This document shows positions 9,062 to 16,831 of a DNA stretch of 64,000 nt, in pieces; position 1 is the first letter of the stretch; each line of letters begins with the position of its first letter. Below the pieces are notes generated by a model. It did no database searches and was not told where the DNA came from. It saw nothing but the letters and a program-made list of their open reading frames with translations. The DNA is taken from the NCBI RefSeq assembly GCF_009674565.1, contig NZ_WKJL01000023.1, positions 1-64,000 of the forward strand. The letters run 5' to 3'. Position numbers and translations under genes: made by a program. The DNA comes from Duganella aquatilis (lineage in GTDB: Bacteria; Pseudomonadota; Gammaproteobacteria; Burkholderiales; Burkholderiaceae_D).

Positions 9062-9152
9062 GTCCGCGCGGACAACTTTACACCGCGCGGACAGCCATAT
9101 ACCCTTGCCATCCTGTGGATTTCATTTGGCATGCATATTGCAAGGTATATGG
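9062..9152 (+). promoter_or_regulatory. Leader of the M61 peptidase gene: twin repeats and SD-masking dyad
   Basis: Two copies of CCGCGCGGACA lie at 9064-9074 and 9083-9093, 19 bp apart; the first is part of a perfect 12-bp palindrome. Downstream, CCATATACCCTTGC (9095-9108) can pair with GCAAGGTATATGG (9140-9152), 13 base pairs with one bulge. The second arm contains the AAGG Shine-Dalgarno and ends 1 nt before the ATG. This could be an operator plus an mRNA structure that limits translation. Confidence 0.45.
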
Positions 9153-9153
9153 T

Positions 9154-11067
9154 ATGAAAAAGCTACTTGCCCCTCTTCTCGTCCTGGCCTGCGTCGCACC
9201 ATCGCAGGCCAGCGTCGGCCCGCAGCCGGCACCCGCCGCTCCCGCCATTGCCGCGCCGCGCGACGTTCCATTCAAAGGCCGGATCACGCTCAAGGTCGAT
9301 GCTTCCGACAGCGTGCATAAAATCTTCCGCGTGCGCGAGACCATTCCGGTCCAGAAGGCCGGCGCCATGGTGCTGCTGTACCCGCAGTGGGAAACCGGCA
9401 GCCATTCGGCCACACAGGAAGCGGCGCCACTGGCGGGCCTGGTCATCAAGGCCGGCGCGCGCCGGCTCGAATGGCGGCGCGATGCTGTCAACCCGTTTGC
9501 GTTCCACATCGACGTGCCAGCTGGCGTGCCTCAACTGGAACTGGAGTTCCAGTACCTGCCCGCCGCGAACGGCCCCAAGCTGATCTCGCGCGACATGCTG
9601 ATGCTGCCGTGGTCCAAGGTGGCGCTCTACCCTGCCGGCTGGTTCATCCGCAATATCGGCGTGCAGGCGGAATTGACGATGCCCGAAGGCTTCCAGTTTG
9701 CCACCTCGCTGGAAACGGCGGCCGCAGACGCCGGTCACGTACAGTTCAAGGCGACCAGCTTCGAAGACCTGGCCGATGCGCCGGTCTACGCGGGCCGCTA
9801 CGCCAGGCGCGTGGAACTGACCTCGGTGCCGGCCATTCCGGTGCGCCTGAATATGTTCGGCGACAATGAGGCCGCGCTGGACCTGCCGCCAGCACTGGTG
9901 GAGAAATTCCGCGCGATGGCAAAGGCCGTGCCGCAGCTATTCCGTTCGCAGCACTACCGGCACTTCGATTTGCTGATGTCCCTGTCCGACGTGATGCTGT
10001 CCGGCGGCGGCGTGGAGCACCAGGAATCGACCGAAATCAATGTCTCCGCCAACTATGCACGCGACGCGGGCGAACAGGTGTTGATGGCGAATCTGGTCGC
10101 GCATGAATTCATCCATTCGTGGAACGGTCGCACACGGCAGCCGGCCGATTTGTGGACGCCCAACCTGAACCTGCCGATGCGTGGCAGCCTGCTGTGGGTG
10201 TACGAAGGACAGACCGAATTCTGGGCGCACGTGATGTCGCGCCAGCTCGGCCTGCGCAGCATGGCGCAAAGCCTGGACGCGCTGGCGGTCGATGCTGCGC
10301 TGATGACCAATCGTCCGGGACGCGCATGGAAGTCGCTGCAGGACAGCACCATCGATGCGCTCTACATGCCGGCCAAGCCGGTCAACTGGCGCGACTGGCA
10401 GCGGCGCGAGGACTATTATCCGGAAGGCGTGATGCTGTGGCTGGACGTGGACATGCTGCTGCGCGAACTGACCAGCGACCGGAAAAGCATGTCCGATTTC
10501 GCCGCCACCTTCTTCGGTGCGGGCCAGGACTCGCGCACCATCTCGACCTACACTTTCGACGACGTGTGCAAGGCCTTGAACAAGATCGCACCCTACGATT
10601 GGTCAGGCTACTTCACCACGCGCCTGAACGCGCATGACGACACGCATCTGCTGGATGGCCTGAAACGCGGCGGCTATCAACTGGTTTATACCGATCAGCC
10701 GACCGAGTACTTCGTGCTGCACGAGGCGGACCTGGGCGGTATCGATCTTTCCACTTCGCTCGGGCTGGTCATCGGCAAAAAAGGCGCGGTGAAAAGCGTG
10801 GCGTGGGAAGGCCCGGCGTTCAAGGCCGGCATCAGCCTTGGCGCACGCCTGACCGCTGTCGGCGGCAAGCCGTACACGGACGAGCTGCTCAAGCAGGCCA
10901 TCCGCGATGCGGCAGCCAGCAAGCAGCCGATCGCGCTGACGTTCGACGCCGATGGCGGCGCCCACACAGTCAGCATCGCCTATTTTGATTCGCTGCGCTA
11001 TCCGCGCCTGGAACGGATTCCCGGCACGCCGGATCGCCTGCAACGTCTTTTAACTCCAGCTCTTTAA
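9154..11067 (+). CDS. Exported M61 family (glycyl aminopeptidase-like) metallopeptidase with PDZ domain
   Basis: 637 aa with a signal peptide (about 1-19). An N-terminal beta-rich domain precedes the zinc site HEFIH at 317-321 (followed by SWNG), and a third ligand Glu is in YEG near residue 351, matching the gluzincin M61 family. The C-terminal part (about 525-610) reads as a PDZ-like domain (GPAFKAGI, GARLTAVGG). It probably removes N-terminal residues, often Gly or Ala, from peptides in the periplasm. The next gene follows after 3 nt. Its leader has an unusual repeat and dyad. Confidence 0.88.
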   Translation: MKKLLAPLLVLACVAPSQASVGPQPAPAAPAIAAPRDVPFKGRITLKVDASDSVHKIFRVRETIPVQKAGAMVLLYPQWETGSHSATQEAAPLAGLVIKAGARRLEWRRDAVNPFAFHIDVPAGVPQLELEFQYLPAANGPKLISRDMLMLPWSKVALYPAGWFIRNIGVQAELTMPEGFQFATSLETAAADAGHVQFKATSFEDLADAPVYAGRYARRVELTSVPAIPVRLNMFGDNEAALDLPPALVEKFRAMAKAVPQLFRSQHYRHFDLLMSLSDVMLSGGGVEHQESTEINVSANYARDAGEQVLMANLVAHEFIHSWNGRTRQPADLWTPNLNLPMRGSLLWVYEGQTEFWAHVMSRQLGLRSMAQSLDALAVDAALMTNRPGRAWKSLQDSTIDALYMPAKPVNWRDWQRREDYYPEGVMLWLDVDMLLRELTSDRKSMSDFAATFFGAGQDSRTISTYTFDDVCKALNKIAPYDWSGYFTTRLNAHDDTHLLDGLKRGGYQLVYTDQPTEYFVLHEADLGGIDLSTSLGLVIGKKGAVKSVAWEGPAFKAGISLGARLTAVGGKPYTDELLKQAIRDAAASKQPIALTFDADGGAHTVSIAYFDSLRYPRLERIPGTPDRLQRLLTPAL

Positions 11068-11070
11068 ACC

Positions 11071-11361
11071 ATGCGAAAACTACTTACTGCCGCGCTGCTG
11101 GCACTGACCACTCCCTTGATGGCTGCCGAGGCCACCGGCAGCATTGCCGGCGCCGCCGATGCGGGCGCACAAATCGTCGTCACCAATATCGGCAGCGGCG
11201 AGATTATCGGCATCATGGTCAGAGATGATGGCACCTATCGAGCGGAAGGCTTGAAACCTGGCCGTGATCGTATCGTCGAAACCGGTCCGCACCATGCGCC
11301 GCGTGAGGTCGGGGTCAACGCTGGCAAGGAATCGCAGGTTGATTTGGCGGCGCGTAAGTGA
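11071..11361 (+). CDS. Small exported carboxypeptidase-regulatory-like domain protein
   Basis: 96 aa. Signal peptide (about 1-18), then one beta-sandwich unit: GSIAGAADAGAQIVVTNI, DDGTYRAEGLKPG and a closing VNAGKES segment. This is the pattern of the CarboxypepD_reg fold found as plug-adjacent domains of TonB receptors and as stand-alone proteins. It starts 3 nt after the M61 peptidase stop, so it is likely co-transcribed and may help that peptidase. No catalytic residues are evident. Confidence 0.7.
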   Translation: MRKLLTAALLALTTPLMAAEATGSIAGAADAGAQIVVTNIGSGEIIGIMVRDDGTYRAEGLKPGRDRIVETGPHHAPREVGVNAGKESQVDLAARK

Positions 11362-11405
11362 ATACGCGGCCTATGGAAAACCGATAAGGATATGCGTAAA
11401 TAGAC

Positions 11406-11435
11406 TTGGCATAAATATTTTCAGCGCGTGACAAT
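11406..11435 (+). promoter_or_regulatory. Possible promoter before the second MBL-fold gene
   Basis: TTGGCA (11406-11411), an 18-nt spacer and GACAAT (11430-11435) lie 24 nt before the start codon at 11460. The match is moderate (5/6 and 4/6) and unsupported by other evidence. Confidence 0.35.
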
Positions 11436-11459
11436 CGTTTGATCGATGAAAGGATCAAT

Positions 11460-12359
11460 ATGAAGTTGCTGCGCTTGATGATTTTGCTGGCAGGCCTTTC
11501 CTGCCTTTTCCGCGCCCAGGCCGAGGAGCCTCCTGCGCGCGTCACGGTGATCTTTGATGCCTTCGGCAAGCCGTCCGACCTGGCGCGCGGATGGGGTTAT
11601 TCGGCGCTGGTGGAATACGGCGGCAAGCGGATTCTGTTTGACACCGGCGGCCAGTATCAGGCGTTTGCCGACAATGTGCGCAAGTTGAAGATCGATCTGA
11701 AGACGCTCGATTTTGTCGTCATCTCGCACCGGCATGGCGACCACACGGGCGGCCTGGCGTATGTGCTGGAACAGAATCCTCATGTGAAGATTTATGCGCC
11801 GCTGGAAACCGGCTCGTTCGGCACGCCGCCCTCGCCGCCAGCGGCCAAGGCGCTGCTGCGCAATGCGGCCGGCATCACGCCGGACCTGCGCTACTTCAAC
11901 GGTCAGCCGCCGGCCAACCTGACCATCGACTCGCCGTGGCCGGGCACGAAGTTCACGCTGATCGACAAGTCCGTCGAAATCGCGCCGGGACTGTTTTTGG
12001 TGAAGACCGTCTCGGATAGCAAAGGCACGCTGGAACTGAACGAGCTGTCGCTGGCGATCAGGACGCCGCAAGGGCTGGCGGTGATCGTCGGGTGTTCACA
12101 TCCGGGCATCGAGCGGATTCTGGAGGCGGCGTCGCAGTACGACAAGCAGCTTTACACCATCGTCGGAGGCCTGCACCTGGTCGACAAGAGCGACCAGCAG
12201 GTCAGCGAAGTGGTCAACAACTTCAAGACGCGCTGGCATATCGACCGCGTCGCGGCCGGCCACTGCACCGGCGAATTCGCGCAGGTCGAACTGGAACGCG
12301 TCTACGGCGACCACCACGACCACTCCGGCATCGGCGAGGTCATCTCCCTGCCCCGCTAG
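11460..12359 (+). CDS. Exported MBL-fold metallohydrolase (COG1237-like)
   Basis: 299 aa. A signal peptide covers about residues 1-21. The metal motif HRHGDHTGG is at 90-98, preceded by FDTGG; later segments VGCSHPG and VGGLHL are hallmarks of the group related to the beta-ribofuranosylaminobenzene phosphate synthase-like proteins. The N-terminal FDAFGKP replaces the usual FDN start. The ATG at 11460 has AAAGGA 5 nt upstream and is preferred over an upstream ATG at 11439. Exact substrate unknown. A terminator hairpin follows the gene. Confidence 0.8.
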   Translation: MKLLRLMILLAGLSCLFRAQAEEPPARVTVIFDAFGKPSDLARGWGYSALVEYGGKRILFDTGGQYQAFADNVRKLKIDLKTLDFVVISHRHGDHTGGLAYVLEQNPHVKIYAPLETGSFGTPPSPPAAKALLRNAAGITPDLRYFNGQPPANLTIDSPWPGTKFTLIDKSVEIAPGLFLVKTVSDSKGTLELNELSLAIRTPQGLAVIVGCSHPGIERILEAASQYDKQLYTIVGGLHLVDKSDQQVSEVVNNFKTRWHIDRVAAGHCTGEFAQVELERVYGDHHDHSGIGEVISLPR

Positions 12360-12378
12360 CTCAGCAGGCACTATTGAC

Positions 12379-12475
12379 GTGGCTTAAAGTCACGCCACAA
12401 AACAAGCTCAGGATATCGCCATGATGTCCTGAGCCTTTGTCTTTTCAGTCCGCTTGAAGGATATCTTTAAGCCAC
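12379..12475. repeat. 11-bp perfect inverted repeat flanking a terminator
   Basis: GTGGCTTAAAG (12379-12389) and its exact reverse complement CTTTAAGCCAC (12465-12475) lie 75 bp apart. The terminator hairpin sits between them, and the right arm ends 9 nt before the brnT-like start. They may be paired operators of the toxin module or the ends of a small mobile repeat. Confidence 0.5.
12406..12445 (+). terminator. Rho-independent terminator after the MBL-fold gene
   Basis: The stem GCTCAGGATATC pairs with GATGTCCTGAGC (12 pairs including one G-T) around a GCCAT loop (12406-12434), then the T-rich CTTTGTCTTTT. It separates the MBL gene from the toxin-like pair. Confidence 0.7.
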
Positions 12476-12484
12476 TACACTGAA

Positions 12485-12763
12485 ATGACTATCTATACAT
12501 GGGACGAGGCCAAGCGCAAAAGCAACCTGCGCAACCATGGCCTGGATTTCGCAGACGCCGCTGCGGTGATCGAAGACTTCAATTCGGTTACCGTGGAGGA
12601 CAAACGTTATCACTACGATGAACGACGTTTTCTAACGCTAGGATTTTCGCTTGGTCAAGAAGTTGCTGTGATTTACACGGAGAGGAATAATGGAACACGA
12701 ATCATCTCATTTAGAAAAGCCAGTCGACGAGAGCGACTTGCCATACTTAGGGCCAACAAGTGA
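12485..12763 (+). CDS. brnT: BrnT-family toxin (RelE-fold ribonuclease)
   Basis: 92 aa, normal for BrnT. Diagnostic stretches are WDEAKRKSNLRNHGLDF at the N-terminus, DERRFLTLG in the middle, and IISFRKASRRER near the end. BrnT toxins are ribosome-independent RNases of type II toxin-antitoxin systems and are normally followed by a brnA antitoxin. Here the last 74 nt overlap a DUF433 gene instead, and no BrnA is seen. No Shine-Dalgarno is evident before the ATG, so translation may be weak or leaderless, which could keep toxin levels low. Confidence 0.85.
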   Translation: MTIYTWDEAKRKSNLRNHGLDFADAAAVIEDFNSVTVEDKRYHYDERRFLTLGFSLGQEVAVIYTERNNGTRIISFRKASRRERLAILRANK

Positions 12764-13172
12764 ATGGATGAATGTAATGCCCATACCAGAAGACGACATC
12801 CTGTTCGACGAGGATTGTCCGCCGCTGGAATCGGGCGTCTACGCCAACCCTGTGCGCCGTTTTAACGGGCGCATTATTCCGCCACGCGAATCGCCACTGG
12901 ATCCGCTTGATCCGGAACTGCTGGCATTCATGAAGTCGCTCACGCCGCAAGTGCAGATGGAACCGGATATTCTGGGCGGCATGCCGGTATTTCGTAACAC
13001 GCTCGTGCCCATCAAGCGGATGTTTGATTGCCTGTTGGCCGGCAATTCCCTTGATGACTTCCTTCGCGAGTTTCCGGCCGTATCACGCGACAGCGCCCAC
13101 GCGGTGTTGGAAAACGAGGCGACGGTATTTTACGAGGATATCAGCGTGGCGCTGGACTCACTGCGTGCTTGA
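12690..13172 (+). CDS. DUF433-domain protein in the antitoxin position
   Basis: 160 aa. Residues 88-146 are a DUF433 domain (EPDILGGMPVFRNTLVPI, then a helical VSRDSAHAVL part), a VapB-antitoxin-like winged-helix fold. The first 87 residues are acidic and unlike any domain I know; the stretch DEDCPPLESGVYANPVRR faintly recalls BrnA-type N-termini, which is only an impression. The ATG at 12690 has a strong GGAGAGGA site 3 nt upstream inside brnT; a start at 12768 would avoid the overlap but lacks such a site. It ends 15 nt into the convergent oxygenase gene. Probable antitoxin by context. Confidence 0.75.
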   Translation: MEHESSHLEKPVDESDLPYLGPTSEWMNVMPIPEDDILFDEDCPPLESGVYANPVRRFNGRIIPPRESPLDPLDPELLAFMKSLTPQVQMEPDILGGMPVFRNTLVPIKRMFDCLLAGNSLDDFLREFPAVSRDSAHAVLENEATVFYEDISVALDSLRA

Positions 13173-14024
13173 TGATGGTGGTGCGGCCACGCGCCGCGCC
13201 GCTTGGGCGGGCGGCGTATCGTTGAGGGGCAGTAGTCCGGCGAGGCGCGCCAGCGTGCGTACCAGCGCTGCTTCGCCGACGCGCAGGCCACGGCTGCGCA
13301 GTTGCGGTAGCGAGCGGACTGGTTCGGGTGTTATGTGCACGGCGGCGCGCACCAGCAGGCGTTGCAGCCAGCGCATCGGTGCGGGCAGGATTGGCGCTGC
13401 GCCCATGACGCGCATGAAATCAGAGAGGATGTCCGATTCTTCCAGCGCCGGCGCAGTGCGCGTGAGCAGCGCTTCCCATTCTGCCCATGAACGCGGCGCG
13501 CCGGTGGCGCCGTACAGCTTTGACGACGCCTGGCCTTCAGCGAAGGCGGCATCCTTGTCCGTGCCTGACAGACGTTGCGCGTATCGGTGATAAGCCTCGG
13601 CAAAACCGAACGTGGCGGTGGCATGCACCCAGTCGAGCAGACGCGGATCGTTGGCCTGGTAAGCCACGCCACCGGGCGTAAGGCCTTCCACGTGACCATG
13701 CATCTTCACCACGCGCGCAATCAGCTGCTCCGCCGCCGAGCGCGGACCGTAGACGGTCATCATGGCGGCAAAGCCGGTGCGGCGCAGGCGCGTTGCCGGA
13801 TCGCGCTGGAAGCTGCTGTGATCCCACACGCCAGTGCGCACCGAGGGTTCGGCCAGCTCCAGCAGCACCGCCGTCACGCCGCCGATAAACAACGTGACCG
13901 GATTGGCGAACACGCGCCACGAGACACCATCTGCCGGCGCCAGCGCAGCCTCGCCGGCCGGCTGGCTGAAATCGAAGTCCATGCCGGCGGGAGGCCGCAT
14001 CAGGTCTTCGATTAATTTGAACAT
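13158..14024 (-). CDS. DUF2236 (MpaB/latex-clearing-protein-like) oxygenase
   Basis: 288 aa, no signal peptide. The region from about residue 33 to 240 matches the DUF2236 family, haem-b proteins related to MpaB and Lcp. Visible landmarks are RDPATRLRRTG (74-84), the VVKMHGHVEG segment whose His109 or His111 is the likely axial haem ligand, and WVHAT (132-136). The reaction cannot be named. It ends the minus-strand run that includes ispD and ispF, 2 nt downstream of ispF, and overlaps the DUF433 gene tail to tail by 15 nt. Confidence 0.8.
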   Translation of the reverse strand: MFKLIEDLMRPPAGMDFDFSQPAGEAALAPADGVSWRVFANPVTLFIGGVTAVLLELAEPSVRTGVWDHSSFQRDPATRLRRTGFAAMMTVYGPRSAAEQLIARVVKMHGHVEGLTPGGVAYQANDPRLLDWVHATATFGFAEAYHRYAQRLSGTDKDAAFAEGQASSKLYGATGAPRSWAEWEALLTRTAPALEESDILSDFMRVMGAAPILPAPMRWLQRLLVRAAVHITPEPVRSLPQLRSRGLRVGEAALVRTLARLAGLLPLNDTPPAQAARRVAAPPSSSTQ

Positions 14025-14026
14025 GG

Positions 14027-14521
14027 TCAGCTGCCGGAGGCGATCAGCAGCGCGACGGATTCAGCGGCGATGCCCTCTTCGCGGCCAAGGTAGCCCAGCT
14101 TCTCGTTGGTCTTGGCCTTGACGTTGACCTGGCTGATGTCCACGCCCAGGTCTTCCGCGATGTTGGCGCGCATGGACGGGATGTGCGGCGCCATCTTCGG
14201 CCGCTGGGCAATGATGGTGCAGTCGATATTGCCGATGCTGTAGCCAGTAGCCACCACGCGCCTGGCCGCTTCCTTCAGCAGCTTGCGCGAATCGGCGCCC
14301 TTGAATTCAGGATCGGTATCCGGGAAGTGCTTGCCGATGTCGCCCAGCGCGGCGGCGCCGAGGATGGAGTCGGTGATCGCGTGCAGCAGCACGTCGGCGT
14401 CCGAGTGGCCCAGCAGGCCGACGTGGTGCGGAATGTCGACGCCGCCGATGATCAGCTTGCGGCCTTCCACCAGCGCGTGGCAATCGTAGCCCTGGCCAAT
14501 GCGGAATGGGAGTTTGGTCAT
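14027..14521 (-). CDS. ispF: 2-C-methyl-D-erythritol 2,4-cyclodiphosphate synthase
   Basis: 164 aa. Converts CDP-ME 2-phosphate to the cyclic diphosphate in the MEP route to isoprenoids. Zinc ligands are Asp13 and His15 (GYDCH) and His47; the GHSDAD loop (38-43) and the C-terminal KAKTNEKLGYLGR segment are typical. It starts 1 nt after the ispD stop, giving the common ispD-ispF operon. It forms a soluble trimer in the cytoplasm and is essential in most bacteria with this pathway. Confidence 0.97.
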   Translation of the reverse strand: MTKLPFRIGQGYDCHALVEGRKLIIGGVDIPHHVGLLGHSDADVLLHAITDSILGAAALGDIGKHFPDTDPEFKGADSRKLLKEAARRVVATGYSIGNIDCTIIAQRPKMAPHIPSMRANIAEDLGVDISQVNVKAKTNEKLGYLGREEGIAAESVALLIASGS

Positions 14522-14522
14522 G

Positions 14523-15260
14523 TCATTTTTCCTCGTTGGCCAGGTACATTTCGGCGATGCGGATGTCGGCTGGCAGCGTTACTTTCAAGTTTCTTGGATG
14601 GCCTTCGACCAGGCGCGGCGACAGGCCGAGCATCTCGACCGCGCTGGCGTCGTCGGTGATGGCGTTGGCGTCCGGCGCACTGCCCAGGGCGTGCAGCAGC
14701 AACGCGTAACTGAACATCTGCGGCGTCTGCGCCGACCATAGGCCGTTGCGCGGCACCGTCGCCGCGCTGACGCTGACGCCATCGGCGCCCGGCGCGCTGC
14801 GCTTCATGGTGTCCACCACCGGCAATGCCAGCAGGCCACCGGCCGGATCGTCGCCGACACCGTCGATCAGCTTCGCGATCAGGGCCGGCGTCAGGCCCGG
14901 ACGCGCGGCGTCATGCACCATCACCAGATCGTGTTCGGCCAACTGGCCGGCCAGCGCGCGCAGGCCGTTCAGCACCGAGTCCATGCGCGTGGCGCCGCCG
15001 ACCCGCAGCACCGTCACGCCATCGAGTTCCGGCGGCAGCACCGAGTCGATCACGCCGTCGTCGGGACTGACGACGACATAGGTGTGCGCCACCAGAGCGC
15101 TGGCGCGGAAGGCATCCACCGCGTGGCGCAGCATCGGCTTGCCGCCGACGGTCAGGTATTGTTTCGGTCCATTCGCCGCCATGCGCGCGCCGACGCCGGC
15201 GGCGGGCAGCAGCGCAAAGTAGCGAGCTTGTTGGTTCGTTGCTGTCATAAGTCTTTTCAT
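14523..15260 (-). CDS. ispD: 2-C-methyl-D-erythritol 4-phosphate cytidylyltransferase
   Basis: 245 aa. Transfers CMP from CTP to MEP. The nucleotide-binding loop PAAGVGARM is at 19-27, Lys33 lies in GPKQYL, and VHDAARP and the late GHPRNLKVT segment are conserved. The ATG at 15260 overlaps the upstream stop (ATGA). It lacks its own Shine-Dalgarno, so translation is probably coupled. A second ATG at residue 5 cannot be excluded. Confidence 0.97.
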   Translation of the reverse strand: MKRLMTATNQQARYFALLPAAGVGARMAANGPKQYLTVGGKPMLRHAVDAFRASALVAHTYVVVSPDDGVIDSVLPPELDGVTVLRVGGATRMDSVLNGLRALAGQLAEHDLVMVHDAARPGLTPALIAKLIDGVGDDPAGGLLALPVVDTMKRSAPGADGVSVSAATVPRNGLWSAQTPQMFSYALLLHALGSAPDANAITDDASAVEMLGLSPRLVEGHPRNLKVTLPADIRIAEMYLANEEK

Positions 15261-15943
15261 TTACGGCGGCGATTCACGATCGCCGCGATCTCGCCATTGC
15301 ACGCCTTGCCCAGGCGCGCGTATTCTTCCGGCGAATCGATCTTCGCCTGCTCTATCTTGCCCTTGTCGAATTCCGCCTGGATGAACGGGAACCAGGTGCC
15401 ATTCACTTCATGCTCCAGTGCCGACAAGGCGGTGCCGGACGGCGCGTACATCGGCTGTCCGGCGAAGCGTTTGTTGAGCGCATCCTTCACCACCTTTTCC
15501 ACGCGCGCCAGGTTGTCCATATAGGCTTTCAGGTGGCGCTGCTCGTGCGCCAGGATTTCCTTGTAGGCGCAACTGCCCGGCACGAACTCGTTGCCGACGT
15601 AGATCAGCACCGGCGAGTAATTCAGCTTGATCTCCAGCTTGGGCGCGATGCATTCGTAGCCGCTGGCGGCGTCCTGCAAAATCGGCCCGCCCAGGTTGGC
15701 GCGGTAGATGCCCTTGGTGACGGTCAGTCCCAGCGTCTGCATGCGGTTGTCCATGCTGCCGGTGCGCGCGGTCAGCGCGCGGTATGGCAGCTGGTTATTG
15801 ATCGTGAAACCGTTCTGCTGCGACGACAGCACCGACACCGTCTTGCTGATCGTGTCTTCGCAGCGGATCTGGAATGGCGTACGCTGCGCCGCCTGCACGC
15901 CGCTGGCGGCAAGCAGCAGCGCGAACGCCATCCACGGTTTCAT
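15257..15943 (-). CDS. Exported hypothetical protein with HExxH-like motif
   Basis: 228 aa. Signal peptide about 1-19. The stretch AHEQRHLKAY (132-141) gives a zinc-protease-like HEQRH at 133-137, and the gene has paired cysteines before it, as in DUF922-like putative proteases; I do not claim that family firmly. The ATGA overlap with ispD and a 4-nt overlap with the NUDIX gene upstream place it in the nuo-isp transcription unit. Function unknown. Confidence 0.75.
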   Translation of the reverse strand: MKPWMAFALLLAASGVQAAQRTPFQIRCEDTISKTVSVLSSQQNGFTINNQLPYRALTARTGSMDNRMQTLGLTVTKGIYRANLGGPILQDAASGYECIAPKLEIKLNYSPVLIYVGNEFVPGSCAYKEILAHEQRHLKAYMDNLARVEKVVKDALNKRFAGQPMYAPSGTALSALEHEVNGTWFPFIQAEFDKGKIEQAKIDSPEEYARLGKACNGEIAAIVNRRRK

Positions 15944-16491
15944 AGCTTCCAGTCGCCCGCGCGCAGTTTATCCAGCCAGAACACGCCGATGATGGTTTTC
16001 ACGTCGGTGATCTTGCCTTCGCGGACCCACTGCAGCAGTTCGTCGATGGTGGCGGTGAAGGTTTCGAGGAATTCGCCTTCATCCAGCCTGGCCTTGCCGG
16101 CCTTGAGGCCGCGCGCCAGGTACAGGTCCAGGTATTCGTCCGAATAGGCGATGGCGTTGTGGATCTTGGTGACGAACTGCCACTCGCCGCCGGTGTAGCC
16201 GGTTTCCTCTTCCAGCTCGCGCTGGGCGGCCAGCAGCGGATCTTCGCCCTTGTCGATTTTCCCGGCCGGGAATTCGATGAACACGTCGTGCAGCGGATAG
16301 CGGTATTGGCGCTCCATCAGCACCGTGCCGTCGTCCAGCAGCGGCAGGATCACCACGGCGCCTGGGTGCAGGATGTATTCGCGCTTGGTGCGCTTGCCGT
16401 CGGGGAGTTCGATGATGTCGCGCTGGACCTTGAGGAAGTGGCCTTCGTAGACCAGTTCTCCGTCGATGCGCGTTTCTTTGAGGTTGTCCAT
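15940..16491 (-). CDS. NUDIX hydrolase, ADP-ribose pyrophosphatase-like
   Basis: 183 aa. The Nudix box runs from Gly77 to Tyr99: G-x5-E83-x7-R91-E92-L-x-E95-E96-x-G98, all present. The N-terminal beta sheet and the E-F-P-A-G lead-in match NudF-type enzymes that split ADP-ribose into AMP and ribose 5-phosphate. The ATG at 16491 has GGAG upstream and is chosen over the longer frame, which would run through the DUF2818 gene. It lies 34 nt after DUF2818, as in many Burkholderiales. Confidence 0.92.
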   Translation of the reverse strand: MDNLKETRIDGELVYEGHFLKVQRDIIELPDGKRTKREYILHPGAVVILPLLDDGTVLMERQYRYPLHDVFIEFPAGKIDKGEDPLLAAQRELEEETGYTGGEWQFVTKIHNAIAYSDEYLDLYLARGLKAGKARLDEGEFLETFTATIDELLQWVREGKITDVKTIIGVFWLDKLRAGDWKL

Positions 16492-16525
16492 CCCTGCTCC
16501 ACTAACGTTGAAGAACGATAGTGTA

Positions 16526-16831
16526 TCAGCCGTGAGGCTTGCGCAGGTAACGGACGATGAATCCCGGGAATCCGAGAACGACAAACAGGCAGGCGGAGAT
16601 CGCGTAGAACTCCCAGGTCTGCGGGAAGCGGGTGCCGATGTTGGCTTCGAGGGCGAAGCCCACCGCGCCAACGACAAGATACAGCGCCGTCATCTCCAGC
16701 AGCCGGATGAACAGCGGCTTGCGCTGCCATCTGGCGCCGACCACGGCGAACAGCTTGTCGTTGAAGAACGGCAGGTTGGCGGCCGCGAGTGCAACCGCGA
16801 TCACCAACCAGCCGGCGATGGACGTATCCAT
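16526..16831 (-). CDS. DUF2818 small membrane protein
   Basis: 101 aa with three predicted membrane spans (about 5-22, 45-63, 75-95). It follows nuoN with a 1-nt overlap. DUF2818 genes occupy this spot next to nuoN in betaproteobacteria, so a role with complex I (assembly or membrane arm) is plausible but, to my knowledge, unproven. The C-terminus is basic (RYLRKPHG). Confidence 0.9.
   Translation of the reverse strand: MDTSIAGWLVIAVALAAANLPFFNDKLFAVVGARWQRKPLFIRLLEMTALYLVVGAVGFALEANIGTRFPQTWEFYAISACLFVVLGFPGFIVRYLRKPHG

Noticed and set aside
12454..12481. TTGAAG-16-TACACT as a promoter for the BrnT gene
   Set aside because: It would start transcription at or after the ATG, and the match to consensus is poor.
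12690..12990. BrnA antitoxin identity for the gene after brnT
   Set aside because: The C-terminal domain is DUF433, and no BrnA ribbon-helix-helix signature is visible; the N-terminal resemblance is too weak.
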